Below, piece by piece: positions 45,776 through 55,384 of a stretch of DNA of 64,000 nt. The DNA lies in assembly GCA_934149305.1 (NCBI GenBank), contig CAKPEF010000001.1:62001-126000 (forward strand), given 5' to 3'. Position 1 is the stretch's first letter; the number at the start of each line of letters is the position of its first letter. The DNA comes from an uncultured Clostridia bacterium. GTDB lineage: Bacteria; Bacillota; Clostridia; TANB77; UBA1234. Position numbers and translations under genes: made by a program. The notes below the pieces were generated by a model. It saw only the letters and a program-made list of their open reading frames with translations. It made no database searches and had not been told where the DNA came from.

Positions 45776-47672
45776 TTATATACTCATTGTTTCTACATTT
45801 TGAAATTCATCTATTTCATAATAATCATCGCTATATTTTTCTAAGTCTTCATAATATTCACTAGTTTTTCCTAGATTTTTCATGATACTCTCAACAGCTT
45901 CTATCTCATTTGTGTAAAAACATTCACCTGCTAAGTGTAATACAACATAATCTTTATCCATATCGCAAACTTTATTATTTTCTAATATAAATTTTCTAAT
46001 TTCTTGTGGGCAATTTCCGTAATAGCTTACATCAAAATTATCTGTGTCAGAATTATTTATATCGGATTTTTCCACATAAAAATAAATATAAGCTTGATCG
46101 TATGATTCTATTCTTTCTACAGCACTTTCATTTTCGGCTTTTGTAATTATTTCAAATACTTCTTTACTTATTGTTATTGGATATGAAATTTTTCTCACTT
46201 TGTGATTTTTATATTCATACGCATATATACATCTTCCGTCTCCTAATGCTTTTTTGTAAAGATAGCTTATACCATTTTCTTTTGCAGCTTTATCCAATGC
46301 ATTTTTTAGTTTTTTACTTGCTGCTTTATCTAATTTTTTCTGTAAATTGTACTTGATATTTACTGTTTTAAATTCTTCAGCTGATGCTTCATTTAATACC
46401 TTTTCTACTATGTCTTCGCCTAAGTATGTACTAAAATTCTTCATACTTCCATTTGAAAGTTTTAAGACACAATCTATAGATTTTCTATTTTGTCCTCTAT
46501 AATCTGCTTTATTTATTATTTTTCTTATCAATGCTTTATCTTTAACCTCTACGTTTAAACCAGAAAATTTGCTTTCAATATCTTCTAGCACGATCGTTTC
46601 TATATCATTAACATCTATTGAAATATCAATTTCTTCGCCGATGTTTTTTATTGTACTATATACTCCAAATAAAACAAGTAATGCTGTTAACATGGCGCAT
46701 AAATTTACTAATATTTTGTTTTTCTTGTTTGTTACTAAGTCGTATATTAAGTAATACACTGCAATAATTGCTATTGCAAAAGCAAGAACCTCCCATTCAT
46801 GAGCATCTACTACAGGCACTAATATCATTGCAAAAGGAACAAGTGTAAGGCCTTTTACAACTAAATGTACATATTTGTTTTCAAATGACTCCCCTGCGTA
46901 TTCCATTTTCTTCTTTTTGAATATCATATACCCTACGATGATATATACTACGCTTAGTGCTAACATTTTGTATATTGAAATCTTGTTATATTCATATTCC
47001 ATGCCGCTTACTGAACATTCCAATACCATGCTTGGTGCTGTATAATTTCTGACATTTTTTGCAGTAGAAAAAATAGAAACATAATTATCACTTTTAATTT
47101 TACAATTGTACGCGCCAAACAAATCAAAATAGCAAACACTAACTGGTATAAGAAATGTTATAAGTAATGTTGTAACAATTTGTGTTAATAAGTTTCCGTG
47201 ATATTGACATAGCTAGATTGCTAATAGTAAATACAAATATGTATGCTATACTTTGATAGACAAATATATCCCAAAGCATTCCTGTAAAAATCATACCATT
47301 TGTAAATAATCCTGCTAGAACTGAAATAACAAATGTAATTAGCTGTGAAATAATTATAAGTGCAATTCCACCAAGAGTGTTAGTTACAAAAACACTTTTT
47401 CTACTAATCGGCATTGATCCAATAAAATCAATACTTCTCTTTTTATATACATAACCAAATAGTGATACAGAAAGTAAAAATGGCGTTATATACATAAAAA
47501 TAATATTTGCAAGGCCAACTTCAGGAAACTTTAACATTGTCTCTTTGCCAATAGTTATTATCGTAAGTGCTGTAAATATTGGTACAACCGATAAAAATAA
47601 TAATATTGCCATCTTAGATTTTTTTACATTTTGCATAAAATATTTAAAGTTAAATAATTTCGCCAAATTCAT
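45776..47672 (-). CDS. ABC transporter permease, split by CGGA
   Basis: Membrane component of an ABC exporter of the YtrC/YtrD-like type. The N-terminal part has six membrane helices and reaches TISNLAMSIS. The frame breaks at CGGA (47198-47195) and resumes NLLTQIVTTLLIT, continuing through more helices into a long soluble C-terminal region (about residues 300-631). Removing one base gives 631 residues in a single frame. The start overlaps the ATPase gene by 23 bases. It is followed by the GntR regulator. Confidence 0.85.
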
Positions 47673-48546
47673 ATCCTAATACCTCCATTTCATAAACAAA
47701 TATTTCTTCTAATGTAAGTGGCAAGAAATCTAATATTATTGGATTCATGTCTTTTAACATTTTTTCATATCCTTCTTTATCACCTTTTAAAATAACTGTA
47801 GCTACGCTACCAGATTTTTTAAATGAAAGCACATTAAAGTTTTGAAAATCTTTTTCATCAAAATCTTTTCCAAGTGAAATTTGAATTTTAAACATATTAG
47901 TTTTTAATGAATCGACATCACTTTCAAACAAAACTCCGCCTTTGTATAAAAGTCCTAAGTTGTCACAAATATCTTCAAGTTCTCTTAAATTATGACTAGT
48001 CATAATTATTGTAGTTTCTTTCTTCTCCATTTGCTCCGCAATTACTTTTTTCATATAATTTCTAATTACAGGATCAATTCCATCAAAAGTTTCATCGAAA
48101 AACATATAATCTGCATTTGTTGATATAGCGCATATTAAAGCAGCCTGTCTTTTCATTCCTTTTGAAAAAGTTTGAATCTTTTGTTTTGGATTTAATTTTA
48201 GTTTTTCTGTAAATTTCATTGCAAAATTCATATCAAATTTAGGATAAAGTTTGCTATAAAATATTGCCATGTCCTTTATTGTGTAATTTTTAAAAAAGAA
48301 TAAATCATCTGGCACATACACTAACTTTTGCATTATCTTTTCATTATCTTCTAGCTCTTCACCATCAATTTTTATACTACCTGAATCTTTTTCGAAAATC
48401 CCCATTATTATTCTTAAAAGTGTTGATTTTCCAGCGCCATTAGCACCAATCAAACCATAAATAGAACCTGTTTTTATAGTACAATTCAAGTTTTCTAAAA
48501 CTTTTTTAGTTCCATATGATTTGTCTAAGTTTTTTATTTCAATCAT
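47650..48546 (-). CDS. ABC transporter ATP-binding protein
   Basis: 298 residues from ATG 48546 (after GGGGGG). It has Walker A GANGAGKST (about residue 35), signature FSKGMKRQ (about 137) and Walker B YMFFDETFDGIDP (about 160). It powers the adjacent permease. The permease start lies inside its last codons, and a GntR regulator follows, as in YtrA-type loci that respond to cell-envelope antibiotics; that role is inferred. Confidence 0.93.
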   Translation of the reverse strand: MIEIKNLDKSYGTKKVLENLNCTIKTGSIYGLIGANGAGKSTLLRIIMGIFEKDSGSIKIDGEELEDNEKIMQKLVYVPDDLFFFKNYTIKDMAIFYSKLYPKFDMNFAMKFTEKLKLNPKQKIQTFSKGMKRQAALICAISTNADYMFFDETFDGIDPVIRNYMKKVIAEQMEKKETTIIMTSHNLRELEDICDNLGLLYKGGVLFESDVDSLKTNMFKIQISLGKDFDEKDFQNFNVLSFKKSGSVATVILKGDKEGYEKMLKDMNPIILDFLPLTLEEIFVYEMEVLGYEFGEII

Positions 48547-48635
48547 ATTCTTACCCCCCAATTGTATTATTTGAGATAGTACAATTATATAATTGTCTTA
48601 TACATTTGTCAATATGATTTTATTTAGTACACTAA

Positions 48636-48672
48636 CAAAAAAGCACTAAGTTTAGATCAAACTTAATGCTTA
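48636..48672 (-). terminator. Terminator of the cation antiporter gene
   Basis: AAGCATTAAGTTT/AAACTTAGTGCTT stem with TTTTTG tail leftward. Confidence 0.88.
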
Positions 48673-48677
48673 AAATT

Positions 48678-49680
48678 TTAAACTACAACTAGATATGTCA
48701 AATATCCAATGTATGAAAGAATAAAAAATATTCCCTCTCCCTTTGACATATAATCTTTTTCACCCACAAATGGAAAAATTGCAAATATAATTGCCGCTAC
48801 TAATAGTAGAATAATATCAAAATTATAACTTGTAGCATAATTTATTGGTGAAATAACAGCAGAAACACCTAATATCAAAAGTATATTAAATATTCCTGAA
48901 CCAATTATATTTCCAATAGCCATATCAACTTCGCCTTTTTTGCTAGCGTTTATAGATGTTATTAACTCTGGAAGGCTTGTACTAAACGCAACTATTGTAA
49001 GACTAATCACTCTTTCAGTTATGCCAATTGCTTTGGCAATTGCACTTACATGCTCTACTACTAAATCTCCACCAAATTTTAACGCAATTACTCCAAGTAA
49101 AACGAATAAACATGATTTTAAAAGACTTAATTCTTTTATCTCCACATCTTCTTCATCTTTTGCTTTTTTAGAAATCCAAATAGTGTATCCTATAAAAAGT
49201 GCAAATGAGATTAAAAGAATGATGCCTTCTGCTCTCGTAATTTGCAAAATTGGTATCGCACTAAGTGATTGATCTGTTTGTATTCCATCCGGTATGTTTG
49301 GAGCAATATAATTAGGTATCATACAAACTAAACAAAGTATTATCGTTGTTGCAATCGCTATAAAATTCTCAATAAGTTTTGTTTGTTTTTTAAACTTAAG
49401 TGGTTTTATAATTGCACAAGCTCCAAGTATAAATAACAAATTAGCAATATTACTACCTACTACATTTCCTATGGACATATCTGAATGGCCACTAATTGCA
49501 GCAGCTGTGCTTACAACCATTTCTGGCATAGATGTGCCTATTGCGACTATTGTAAGTCCTATAACAATTACCGGTATTTTGAACTTTTTAGCAATACTTC
49601 CGAGCTCCATCTACTAAAACATCTGCTCCTACTACAAGTAAAAAAAATCCAAGTGCTGTTAATGCTATATTTAATATCAT
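48678..49680 (-). CDS. Calcium/sodium:cation antiporter (CaxA/YrbG type), split by CGGA
   Basis: About 333 residues, ten membrane helices, two alpha repeats. GLTIVAIGTSMPEMVVS and LTIVAFSTSLPELITS contain the conserved ion-binding Glu/Ser residues of the CaCA superfamily. The frame breaks near the start at CGGA (49602-49599). MILNIALTALGF...VLVDGA is followed after one extra base by GSIAKKFKIPVIVIG. The start ATG 49680 follows GGGAG. If the upstream part is ignored, the protein loses its first helix. Confidence 0.88.
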
Positions 49681-49789
49681 GTACTTCATCTCCCTTTAAA
49701 TTTTACCAATTTATTATATATTTCATTTATACTTTTTTCAAGAAATTTATTTTGCTTTACTGTTGTTTTTGGTTTTAAAAACTTAGAGA

Positions 49790-49818
49790 TTGACAACTAT
49801 GATTTTCGTTGATATACT
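49790..49818 (+). promoter_or_regulatory. Promoter of the small acidic membrane protein gene
   Basis: TTGACA (49790-49795), 17 bases, TATACT (49813-49818). Confidence 0.88.
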
Positions 49819-49879
49819 GTGGTTGTAAGAAAGCCAATCTGTCATACAAAAATTTAAATTTAAATTAGGAGGACACCCC

Positions 49880-50110
49880 ATGAAAAGCTCTGCACAAAAA
49901 CTAATTGTCTCGCTCGTTTGCCTTTTTTCATTTGTCATGACGATAGTCATCGCTATAAAAGCTTTGCTTTTGTACTTTGAAAAGTCGTTCTCGGGTGTTT
50001 TCGGTGACTTCGATGATGACTTTTTATTCGATGACAAAGATGATGCCGAAGTCGAGATTATAAACGGTAACTATGAATTCGCACCTAGAACTCCAACAGA
50101 TAATTCGTAA
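49880..50110 (+). CDS. Small membrane protein with acidic tail
   Basis: 76 residues: one membrane helix (about 8-30) and a very acidic tail (DFDDDFLFDDKDDAEVE). The SD is AGGAGG, eight bases from the ATG. It has its own promoter and terminator, and a codon choice more GC-rich than its neighbours. I recognise no family. It may be one of a group of atypical solitary genes in the window (16231, 26182, 42784, 45021, 59828). Confidence 0.65.
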   Translation: MKSSAQKLIVSLVCLFSFVMTIVIAIKALLLYFEKSFSGVFGDFDDDFLFDDKDDAEVEIINGNYEFAPRTPTDNS

Positions 50111-50126
50111 ACTCTCTAAAGTAACC

Positions 50127-50160
50127 AAGAACCCACTGCTTATTTGCGGTGGGTTCTTTA
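50127..50160 (+). terminator. Terminator of the small acidic membrane protein gene
   Basis: AAGAACCCAC/GTGGGTTCTT stem followed by T-rich sequence. Confidence 0.88.
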
Positions 50161-50175
50161 TGTATTTCTGCTCTT

Positions 50176-50651
50176 TTAGTATATATCCCAATTAGCAAAA
50201 TAATACGTGCTATATATTGCATACAGTAAAGTTGACAAAGTCATACATCCAACAATTAACAAATTATTATTTTTGATTTTTTCTGCAAGCATTATATAAA
50301 GGGGTATGATAACAAGCATAAACCTGCCTCCACTCATATACCACATATCTGATGTAACCATAATAAAATATGCCACATAATACATTGTGTATGCGCTCTT
50401 ATGCCTTTTGCAACATATCGCCATTAAGAGAGCTGAGAATGCGAATGAAATAATTTGTGGACCATAAAATGTTATTTTTTCTTTTAAAACAATATAATTA
50501 ACAAATAATTTACTGCAAAGTTCTTGTAAGCCCTCTCCAAAATATGCAAAGCTGTGTGTCCAAAATGTACGTTGATATTCTAAAAATTTAAATGTGTTTC
50601 CTGTATAATGATAATTTAATAATAAATATATTCCTAAAATTAATGTGTTAT
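50176..50651 (-). pseudogene. C-terminal remnant of a membrane glycosyltransferase
   Basis: About 158 residues of membrane helices that look like the end of a GT-C mannosyltransferase-type protein (YNTLILGIYLLLNYHYTGNT, then MYYVAYFIMVTSDMWYMSGGRFML). There is no credible start: the open frame begins inside a terminator hairpin (50652-50683), and no N-terminal catalytic part is visible upstream. It probably remains from a deletion. The family is assigned by general look only. Confidence 0.5.
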
Positions 50652-50683
50652 AAAAAAAGTGAGTCCTAGGACTCACTTTTTTT
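50652..50683. terminator. Strong symmetrical terminator
   Basis: AAAAAAAGTGAGTCC/GGACTCACTTTTTTT, a 15-bp perfect stem with tails for both directions. Probably ends the toxin-antitoxin operon. Confidence 0.9.
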
Positions 50684-50735
50684 AAGTGTGTACACTGCTG
50701 TCAGCCTTAGTTAGTTGATCACTTATATCATACAT

Positions 50736-51086
50736 CTATTCAGTAATTGTTTCTAAATATCTTTCATATGTATCAAGGAAACGCTCTAAATCTTGTTGTT
50801 CTACAGATCCAATTTTAAACTGTATTTCATTTTCAGTTAACTGTATTAAATCATCGCATTTTACGATGCTATCCTTGTGTAAACAATTACTTTTATCTTT
50901 ATTTAGTACCTCATTAAAAGGATATGTAGCTTTACTCATATTAGATGATAATAAAAAACCGAAGTAATTTATATCTACTGCTTGACCATCATCTATTATC
51001 ACAAAACTGTGATTTTGTCCAACTTTTCCACTTTTATATTCATACTCTGCTACAAATACTATATCTCCAATGCTATATTTTTTCAC
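50736..51086 (-). CDS. PemK/MazF-like toxin
   Basis: 116 residues. The N-terminus YSIGDIVFVAEYEYKSGK...NHSFVIIDD has the SH3-like barrel start of clostridial PemK/MazF-type RNase toxins; identification is moderate. The GTG start overlaps the stop of the upstream small gene (GTGA), a hallmark of coupled toxin-antitoxin genes. It would cleave mRNA when free of its partner. Confidence 0.6.
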   Translation of the reverse strand: MKKYSIGDIVFVAEYEYKSGKVGQNHSFVIIDDGQAVDINYFGFLLSSNMSKATYPFNEVLNKDKSNCLHKDSIVKCDDLIQLTENEIQFKIGSVEQQDLERFLDTYERYLETITE

Positions 51087-51256
51087 TCTGTAACCTCTTT
51101 TCTTTTAGAAGCATAATAATTAACTTCTTCAGAAGATAAAGCATTTTTTTTGCTCACTGAAGTTTTACAAAATTCAGAATATTTTTTTACTAATCCTTTG
51201 TCTTTAGCTTTAGAAACTGTCGATTTCACTCTTTCTCTATAAGAATTGTCAATCAT
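51083..51256 (-). CDS. Small antitoxin-like protein
   Basis: 57 residues, basic and helical (YRERVKSTVSKAKDKGLVKK, then ALSSEEVNYYASKRKEV). AAGGAGG lies nine bases before the ATG. It is the first gene of the pair and overlaps the toxin start by four bases. Its upstream region carries repeated ATGTTAC sequences that may be operators. The antitoxin role is inferred from context. Confidence 0.6.
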   Translation of the reverse strand: MIDNSYRERVKSTVSKAKDKGLVKKYSEFCKTSVSKKNALSSEEVNYYASKRKEVTE

Positions 51257-51563
51257 AATTATACCTCCTTACATATATTTTAATACCGAAACTTATTACC
51301 ATAATACTACTATCTATATAATTTTGTTACTAATATTATTACACCATTATCAATAATTATACCATATTTTTATGTAAACTTCAATTATGTTTCACTACTA
51401 TTATAATATATTTCAATTCGATTAAATTTTCAACATCGTAACATTTTTGTAGTATAAACTTAAAATATGTAACATTTTTTTAATACTGATGTAACATTAT
51501 AGCACATATTTTTGAAAATAAAAGCTTTTCCCATTTACATTTTTACTATAAACTTAAATAAAC
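51257..51563 (-). other. Very AT-rich region upstream of the toxin-antitoxin pair
   Basis: No gene. It holds three copies of ATGTTAC (51497-51491, 51475-51469, 51444-51438), spaced 22 and 31 bases. These could be binding sites for the antitoxin complex or bent promoter DNA. Confidence 0.4.
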
Positions 51564-51698
51564 GTTACTATTCAGCCTTAAATCAAACAAGTCTAAACAG
51601 TAATGTTTTTATGGAGCACACCTAAGCTCAAGCTACATTTTTATAGCACACATTTACATTTGATACATACTTTTTATTTCTGAAAACTAAATAGTAAC
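51564..51698. mobile_element. MITE-like element B
   Basis: 135 bp with ends GTTACTATTCAG and ATAGTAAC, a GGAGCACAC core (about 51605), and perfect 8-bp direct repeats AAATAAAC (51556-51563 and 51699-51706). It is related along its length to the element at 26898. No ORF. Confidence 0.87.
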
Positions 51699-51742
51699 AA
51701 ATAAACTCAAAGCTTAGAAGTGACTTGTTTTATCTCATATAC

Positions 51743-51779
51743 AAAAAGTACCCATAGAAATTGAACCTAAGGGTACTTT
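51743..51779 (-). terminator. Terminator of the GGGtGRT operon
   Basis: AAAGTACCC/GGGTACTTT stem with TTTTTGT leftward, about 120 bases after the stop at 51899. The stretch between shows no gene. Confidence 0.75.
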
Positions 51780-51898
51780 GCTAAATTTTGTTACTTACCT
51801 GTTACTTGTGTGTTACTTACGCTATAATTTTCATGCTACTTTATATGTTCTATACAAACCTTATTTGTTTATATATAGCCTATTTCAAGGCTTTAGCA

Positions 51899-52906
51899 CT
51901 ATTTCATAGCCTCCTCGACAGCAACTGCAACCGCAACTGTGGCGCCAACCATTGGGTTATTGCCCATACCAATTAGTCCCATCATTTCAACGTGTGCTGG
52001 TACTGATGAAGAACCTGCGAATTGTGCATCTGAATGCATTCTTCCCATAGTATCTGTCATACCATAAGAAGCTGGTCCTGCTGCCATATTGTCTGGGTGA
52101 AGTGTTCTTCCTGTTCCACCACCTGATGCAACTGAGAAGTATTTCTTTCCTTGTTCAATACATTCCTTCTTATATGTTCCTGCAACTGGATGTTGGAATC
52201 TTGTTGGGTTTGTAGAGTTTCCTGTAATTGAAACATCAACCCCCTCTAAGTGCATTATTGCAACACCTTCTCTAACATCATTTGCACCATAGCATCTAAC
52301 TTTTGATCTTTCTCCATCTGAGTATGCTATTTCTTCTAATACTTTTACTTTTCCTGTAAAGAAATCAAAATCAGTCTTTACATATGTAAAACCATTTATT
52401 CTTGAAATTACTTGTGCGGCATCTTTTCCAAGACCATTTAAGATAACTCTTAGTGGTTCTTTTCTAACTTTATTAGCTGATTTTGCAATACCAATTGCAC
52501 CTTCAGCAGCAGCAAAACTTTCATGTCCTGCTAAGAAAGCAAAACATTTTGTTTCTTCTGTTAAAAGCATAGATGCCAAATTTCCATGACCTAGTCCTAC
52601 TTTTCTGTCATCTGCAACACTTCCAGGTATACAGAATGATTGAAGACCTTCACCTATTGCTTTTGCAGCATCGGCAGCTTTTGTACAACCTTTTTTGATT
52701 GCTATTGCAGCACCAACTGTATATGCCCAACATGCATTTTCAAAGCAAATTGGTTGAATTCCTTTTACTATATCATATGGATTAAATCCTTTTTCCTTGC
52801 ATATTTCTAAAGCTTCTTCGCAATCTTTAATTCCATATTTATTAAGTACTGGTGTAATTTGATCTATTCTTCTTTCATAACCTTCAAATAAACTCATTTT
52901 CTTCAT
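51899..52906 (-). CDS. GGGtGRT family protein
   Basis: 335 residues. It contains the family-naming motif SGGGTGRTLHPDN (about residue 265) and a Gly/Ala-rich, Met-rich C-terminus (MGRMHSDAQFAGSSSVPAHVEMMGL). It is conserved in anaerobes and almost always beside an IscU/NifU-like gene, as here (17 bases upstream). The biochemical role is not known; a part in Fe-S or redox metabolism is inferred from pairing. Confidence 0.88.
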   Translation of the reverse strand: MKKMSLFEGYERRIDQITPVLNKYGIKDCEEALEICKEKGFNPYDIVKGIQPICFENACWAYTVGAAIAIKKGCTKAADAAKAIGEGLQSFCIPGSVADDRKVGLGHGNLASMLLTEETKCFAFLAGHESFAAAEGAIGIAKSANKVRKEPLRVILNGLGKDAAQVISRINGFTYVKTDFDFFTGKVKVLEEIAYSDGERSKVRCYGANDVREGVAIMHLEGVDVSITGNSTNPTRFQHPVAGTYKKECIEQGKKYFSVASGGGTGRTLHPDNMAAGPASYGMTDTMGRMHSDAQFAGSSSVPAHVEMMGLIGMGNNPMVGATVAVAVAVEEAMK

Positions 52907-52923
52907 TCCCTTCTATATATAAA

Positions 52924-53616
52924 TTATTCTTCTCTAGGATCAATCTTCTTTATAGCTTCATCAAATCTACCATATTGTCCGCTAGCTTTTTTAATTGCTT
53001 CCATTGGCTCGATTCCTTTTTTGATGTTTTCCATCATCTTTCCTAGATTTACATATTTGTATCCTATAATTTGATTGTCTTTATCTAAGCCTATTTCAGT
53101 TATGTATCCTTCAGCAAGCTCAAGATATCTTGGTCCTTTAAGCTTTGTGCTATATATTGTTCCAACTTGGCTTCTGTGACCTTTTCCTAAATCTTCAAGT
53201 CCTGCTCCTATTGGTAATCCCCCCTCTGAAAATGCTGATTGAGATCTACCATAAACAATTTGTAAGAACAATTCTCTCATAGCTGTATTTATAGCATCAC
53301 ATACAAGGTCTGTATTTAATGCTTCTAATATTGTTTTTCCAACTAAAATTTCTCCTGCCATTGCAGCTGAGTGAGTCATACCACTGCAACCTATTGTTTC
53401 AACTAAAGCTTCCTCAATTATACCATCTTTAATGTTTAATGTAAGTTTGCAAGCTCCTTGTTGTGGTGCACACCAACCTATACCGTGTGTTAAACCAGAG
53501 ATATCTTTAATCTCTTTTGCTTTAACCCATTTTCCCTCTTCTGGAATTGGCGCTGGTCCATGATCAACTCCTTTTGCTACTGGACACATGTTTTCTACTT
53601 CTTGTGAATAAATCAT
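52924..53616 (-). CDS. NifU/IscU-like scaffold protein paired with GGGtGRT
   Basis: 230 residues with Cys positions like an Fe-S scaffold (GIGWCAPQQGACKL, TIGCSGMTHSAAMAG) and a longer C-terminal extension than IscU. Co-transcribed with the GGGtGRT gene. A role in Fe-S assembly for a specific partner is inferred. Confidence 0.8.
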   Translation of the reverse strand: MIYSQEVENMCPVAKGVDHGPAPIPEEGKWVKAKEIKDISGLTHGIGWCAPQQGACKLTLNIKDGIIEEALVETIGCSGMTHSAAMAGEILVGKTILEALNTDLVCDAINTAMRELFLQIVYGRSQSAFSEGGLPIGAGLEDLGKGHRSQVGTIYSTKLKGPRYLELAEGYITEIGLDKDNQIIGYKYVNLGKMMENIKKGIEPMEAIKKASGQYGRFDEAIKKIDPREE

Positions 53617-53679
53617 TCTACTTCCTCCTTTTACTTCTTGGTTATGTTTACTAATTATAATATTTTTTCAATTTCATTT

Positions 53680-53770
53680 TAGTATACTGATAGCAATTAG
53701 TTTTTATGGAGCGCACCTAAGCTTACGCTACATTTTTGTAGCTATTTTATAAATTAGTATACACTACCTG
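53680..53770. repeat. Single copy of the dispersed repeat unit
   Basis: AGTATACTGATAGCAATTAG, the core TTTTTATGGAGCGCACC (about 53699), GCTACATTTTTGTAGC (a perfect small palindrome) and ATTAGTATACACT. Ends are roughly inverted (AGTATACT / AGTATACACT). It lies between the NifU-like gene and gpmI. Confidence 0.75.
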
Positions 53771-53827
53771 CTTCTTTTTCTATAATTATTTATCATATGT
53801 AACTAAAATTAGTGATATATCTATATT

Positions 53828-55366
53828 TTAATCTTTTTGTAATAATGATTCGCCTGTCATCTCTGCAGGTTTTTCTAATCCCATTATATCAAGCATTGTT
53901 GGTGATATATCTGCAAGTTTTCCACCATCTTTTAACTTTATATTGTTTTCTAGTCCCATTACTATTAGTGGAACTGGTCCAGTTGTATGTGCTGTGTGAG
54001 GATCTCCAGTTGTGTAATCTATCATTTGTTCTGCGTTTCCGTGGTCTGCTGTTACAAGTAAAACTCCGTTTACGCGTCTTACTTCTTCTATTATTCTACC
54101 CATGCATTCATCAACTGTTTCAACAGCTTTAATTGCCGCCTCCATAACACCCGTATGACCAACCATATCGCAATTTGCAAAGTTCAATATGATTGCATTG
54201 TATGATTGTTTTCTTATAGCATCTACAACTTTATCTGTTACTTCATATGCACTCATCTCTGGTTTCAAATCATATGTAGCAACCTTTGGTGATTCTACAA
54301 GTATTCTGTCTTCTCCTGGATATTTTACTTCATTTCCGCCATTGAAGAAGAATGTTACGTGAGCATATTTCTCAGTTTCAGCTATTCTAAGTTGTGTTAA
54401 TCCCATTTTGCTAATGTATTCGCCAAATGTGTTTTCTATTTTTTCTGGTTTAAATGCAATCTCTACATTTGGCATTGTCGCATCATATTCTGTGAAACAT
54501 ACATAATTTACATATTGATACTTCTTTTCAAATCCATCGAAGTTTTTATCAACAAATACTCTTGTTATTTCACGAGCTCTATCTGGTCTAAAGTTGAAGA
54601 ATATTATTGAATCGTTTTGTTTGATTGTTGCAATTGGTTTATCGTTTTCTGTAATTACTATTGGCTTTACAAACTCATCAAATTCTTCTCTTTGATAAGC
54701 TCCCTCTATTGCATCAATTGCAGATGTTGCAGTATTGCCCTCGCCTTTTGCAAGTGCATTATATGCAAGCTCAACTCTATCCCATCTCTTATCTCTATCC
54801 ATTGCATAATATCTTCCCATTATGCTAGCTATTTTTCCAACACCAATTTCTTTTATTTTGTCTTCTAGCTCTGCAATAAAGCTTTCACCAGATGTTGGTG
54901 GTGTATCTCTTCCATCTAGGAAGCAGTGTATATATACATCTTTAAAATCTTCTCTCTTACATAATTCAAGAAGTGCATATAGATGTGAATTATGACTATG
55001 AACTCCTCCGTTTGATAAAAGTCCATATAAATGCAAGTTACTGTTTTGTTTTTTACAGTACTTTATTGCATCTAAAAATTCTTTTATCTTAAAGAAATCT
55101 CCATCCTCAATTGATTTTGTTATTCTTGTCAATTCTTGATAAACAACTCTACCAGCACCAATATTAGTGTGTCCTACTTCTGAATTTCCCATTTGTCCAT
55201 TTGGAAGTCCAACATCAAGTCCGCTTGTTTTTATCTTTGTGTTTGGACATTGTTTCATTAGTGCATCCAAATTAGGTGTTTTAGCAGCCTTTACAGCATT
55301 TCCTTCCTCTTTTTCGTTAATGCCCCAACCATCTAATATTGCAAGCATTACAAGTTTTTTATCCAT
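53828..55366 (-). CDS. gpmI: 2,3-bisphosphoglycerate-independent phosphoglycerate mutase
   Basis: 512 residues of the alkaline-phosphatase fold. It has LAILDGWGINE at the N-terminus, the phospho-Ser in GNSEVGHTNIG (about residue 62), and metal ligands NCDMVGHTG and TADHGNAEQM near the C-terminus. Interconverts 3- and 2-phosphoglycerate. Last gene of the gap-pgk-tpiA-gpmI operon. Confidence 0.97.
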   Translation of the reverse strand: MDKKLVMLAILDGWGINEKEEGNAVKAAKTPNLDALMKQCPNTKIKTSGLDVGLPNGQMGNSEVGHTNIGAGRVVYQELTRITKSIEDGDFFKIKEFLDAIKYCKKQNSNLHLYGLLSNGGVHSHNSHLYALLELCKREDFKDVYIHCFLDGRDTPPTSGESFIAELEDKIKEIGVGKIASIMGRYYAMDRDKRWDRVELAYNALAKGEGNTATSAIDAIEGAYQREEFDEFVKPIVITENDKPIATIKQNDSIIFFNFRPDRAREITRVFVDKNFDGFEKKYQYVNYVCFTEYDATMPNVEIAFKPEKIENTFGEYISKMGLTQLRIAETEKYAHVTFFFNGGNEVKYPGEDRILVESPKVATYDLKPEMSAYEVTDKVVDAIRKQSYNAIILNFANCDMVGHTGVMEAAIKAVETVDECMGRIIEEVRRVNGVLLVTADHGNAEQMIDYTTGDPHTAHTTGPVPLIVMGLENNIKLKDGGKLADISPTMLDIMGLEKPAEMTGESLLQKD

Positions 55367-55384
55367 ATCTTTTCGTCTCCCTCT

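Noticed and set aside
50176..50676. Intact 166-residue membrane protein
   Set aside because: Its apparent start lies within a terminator hairpin, and the sequence looks like the C-terminal end of a larger protein.
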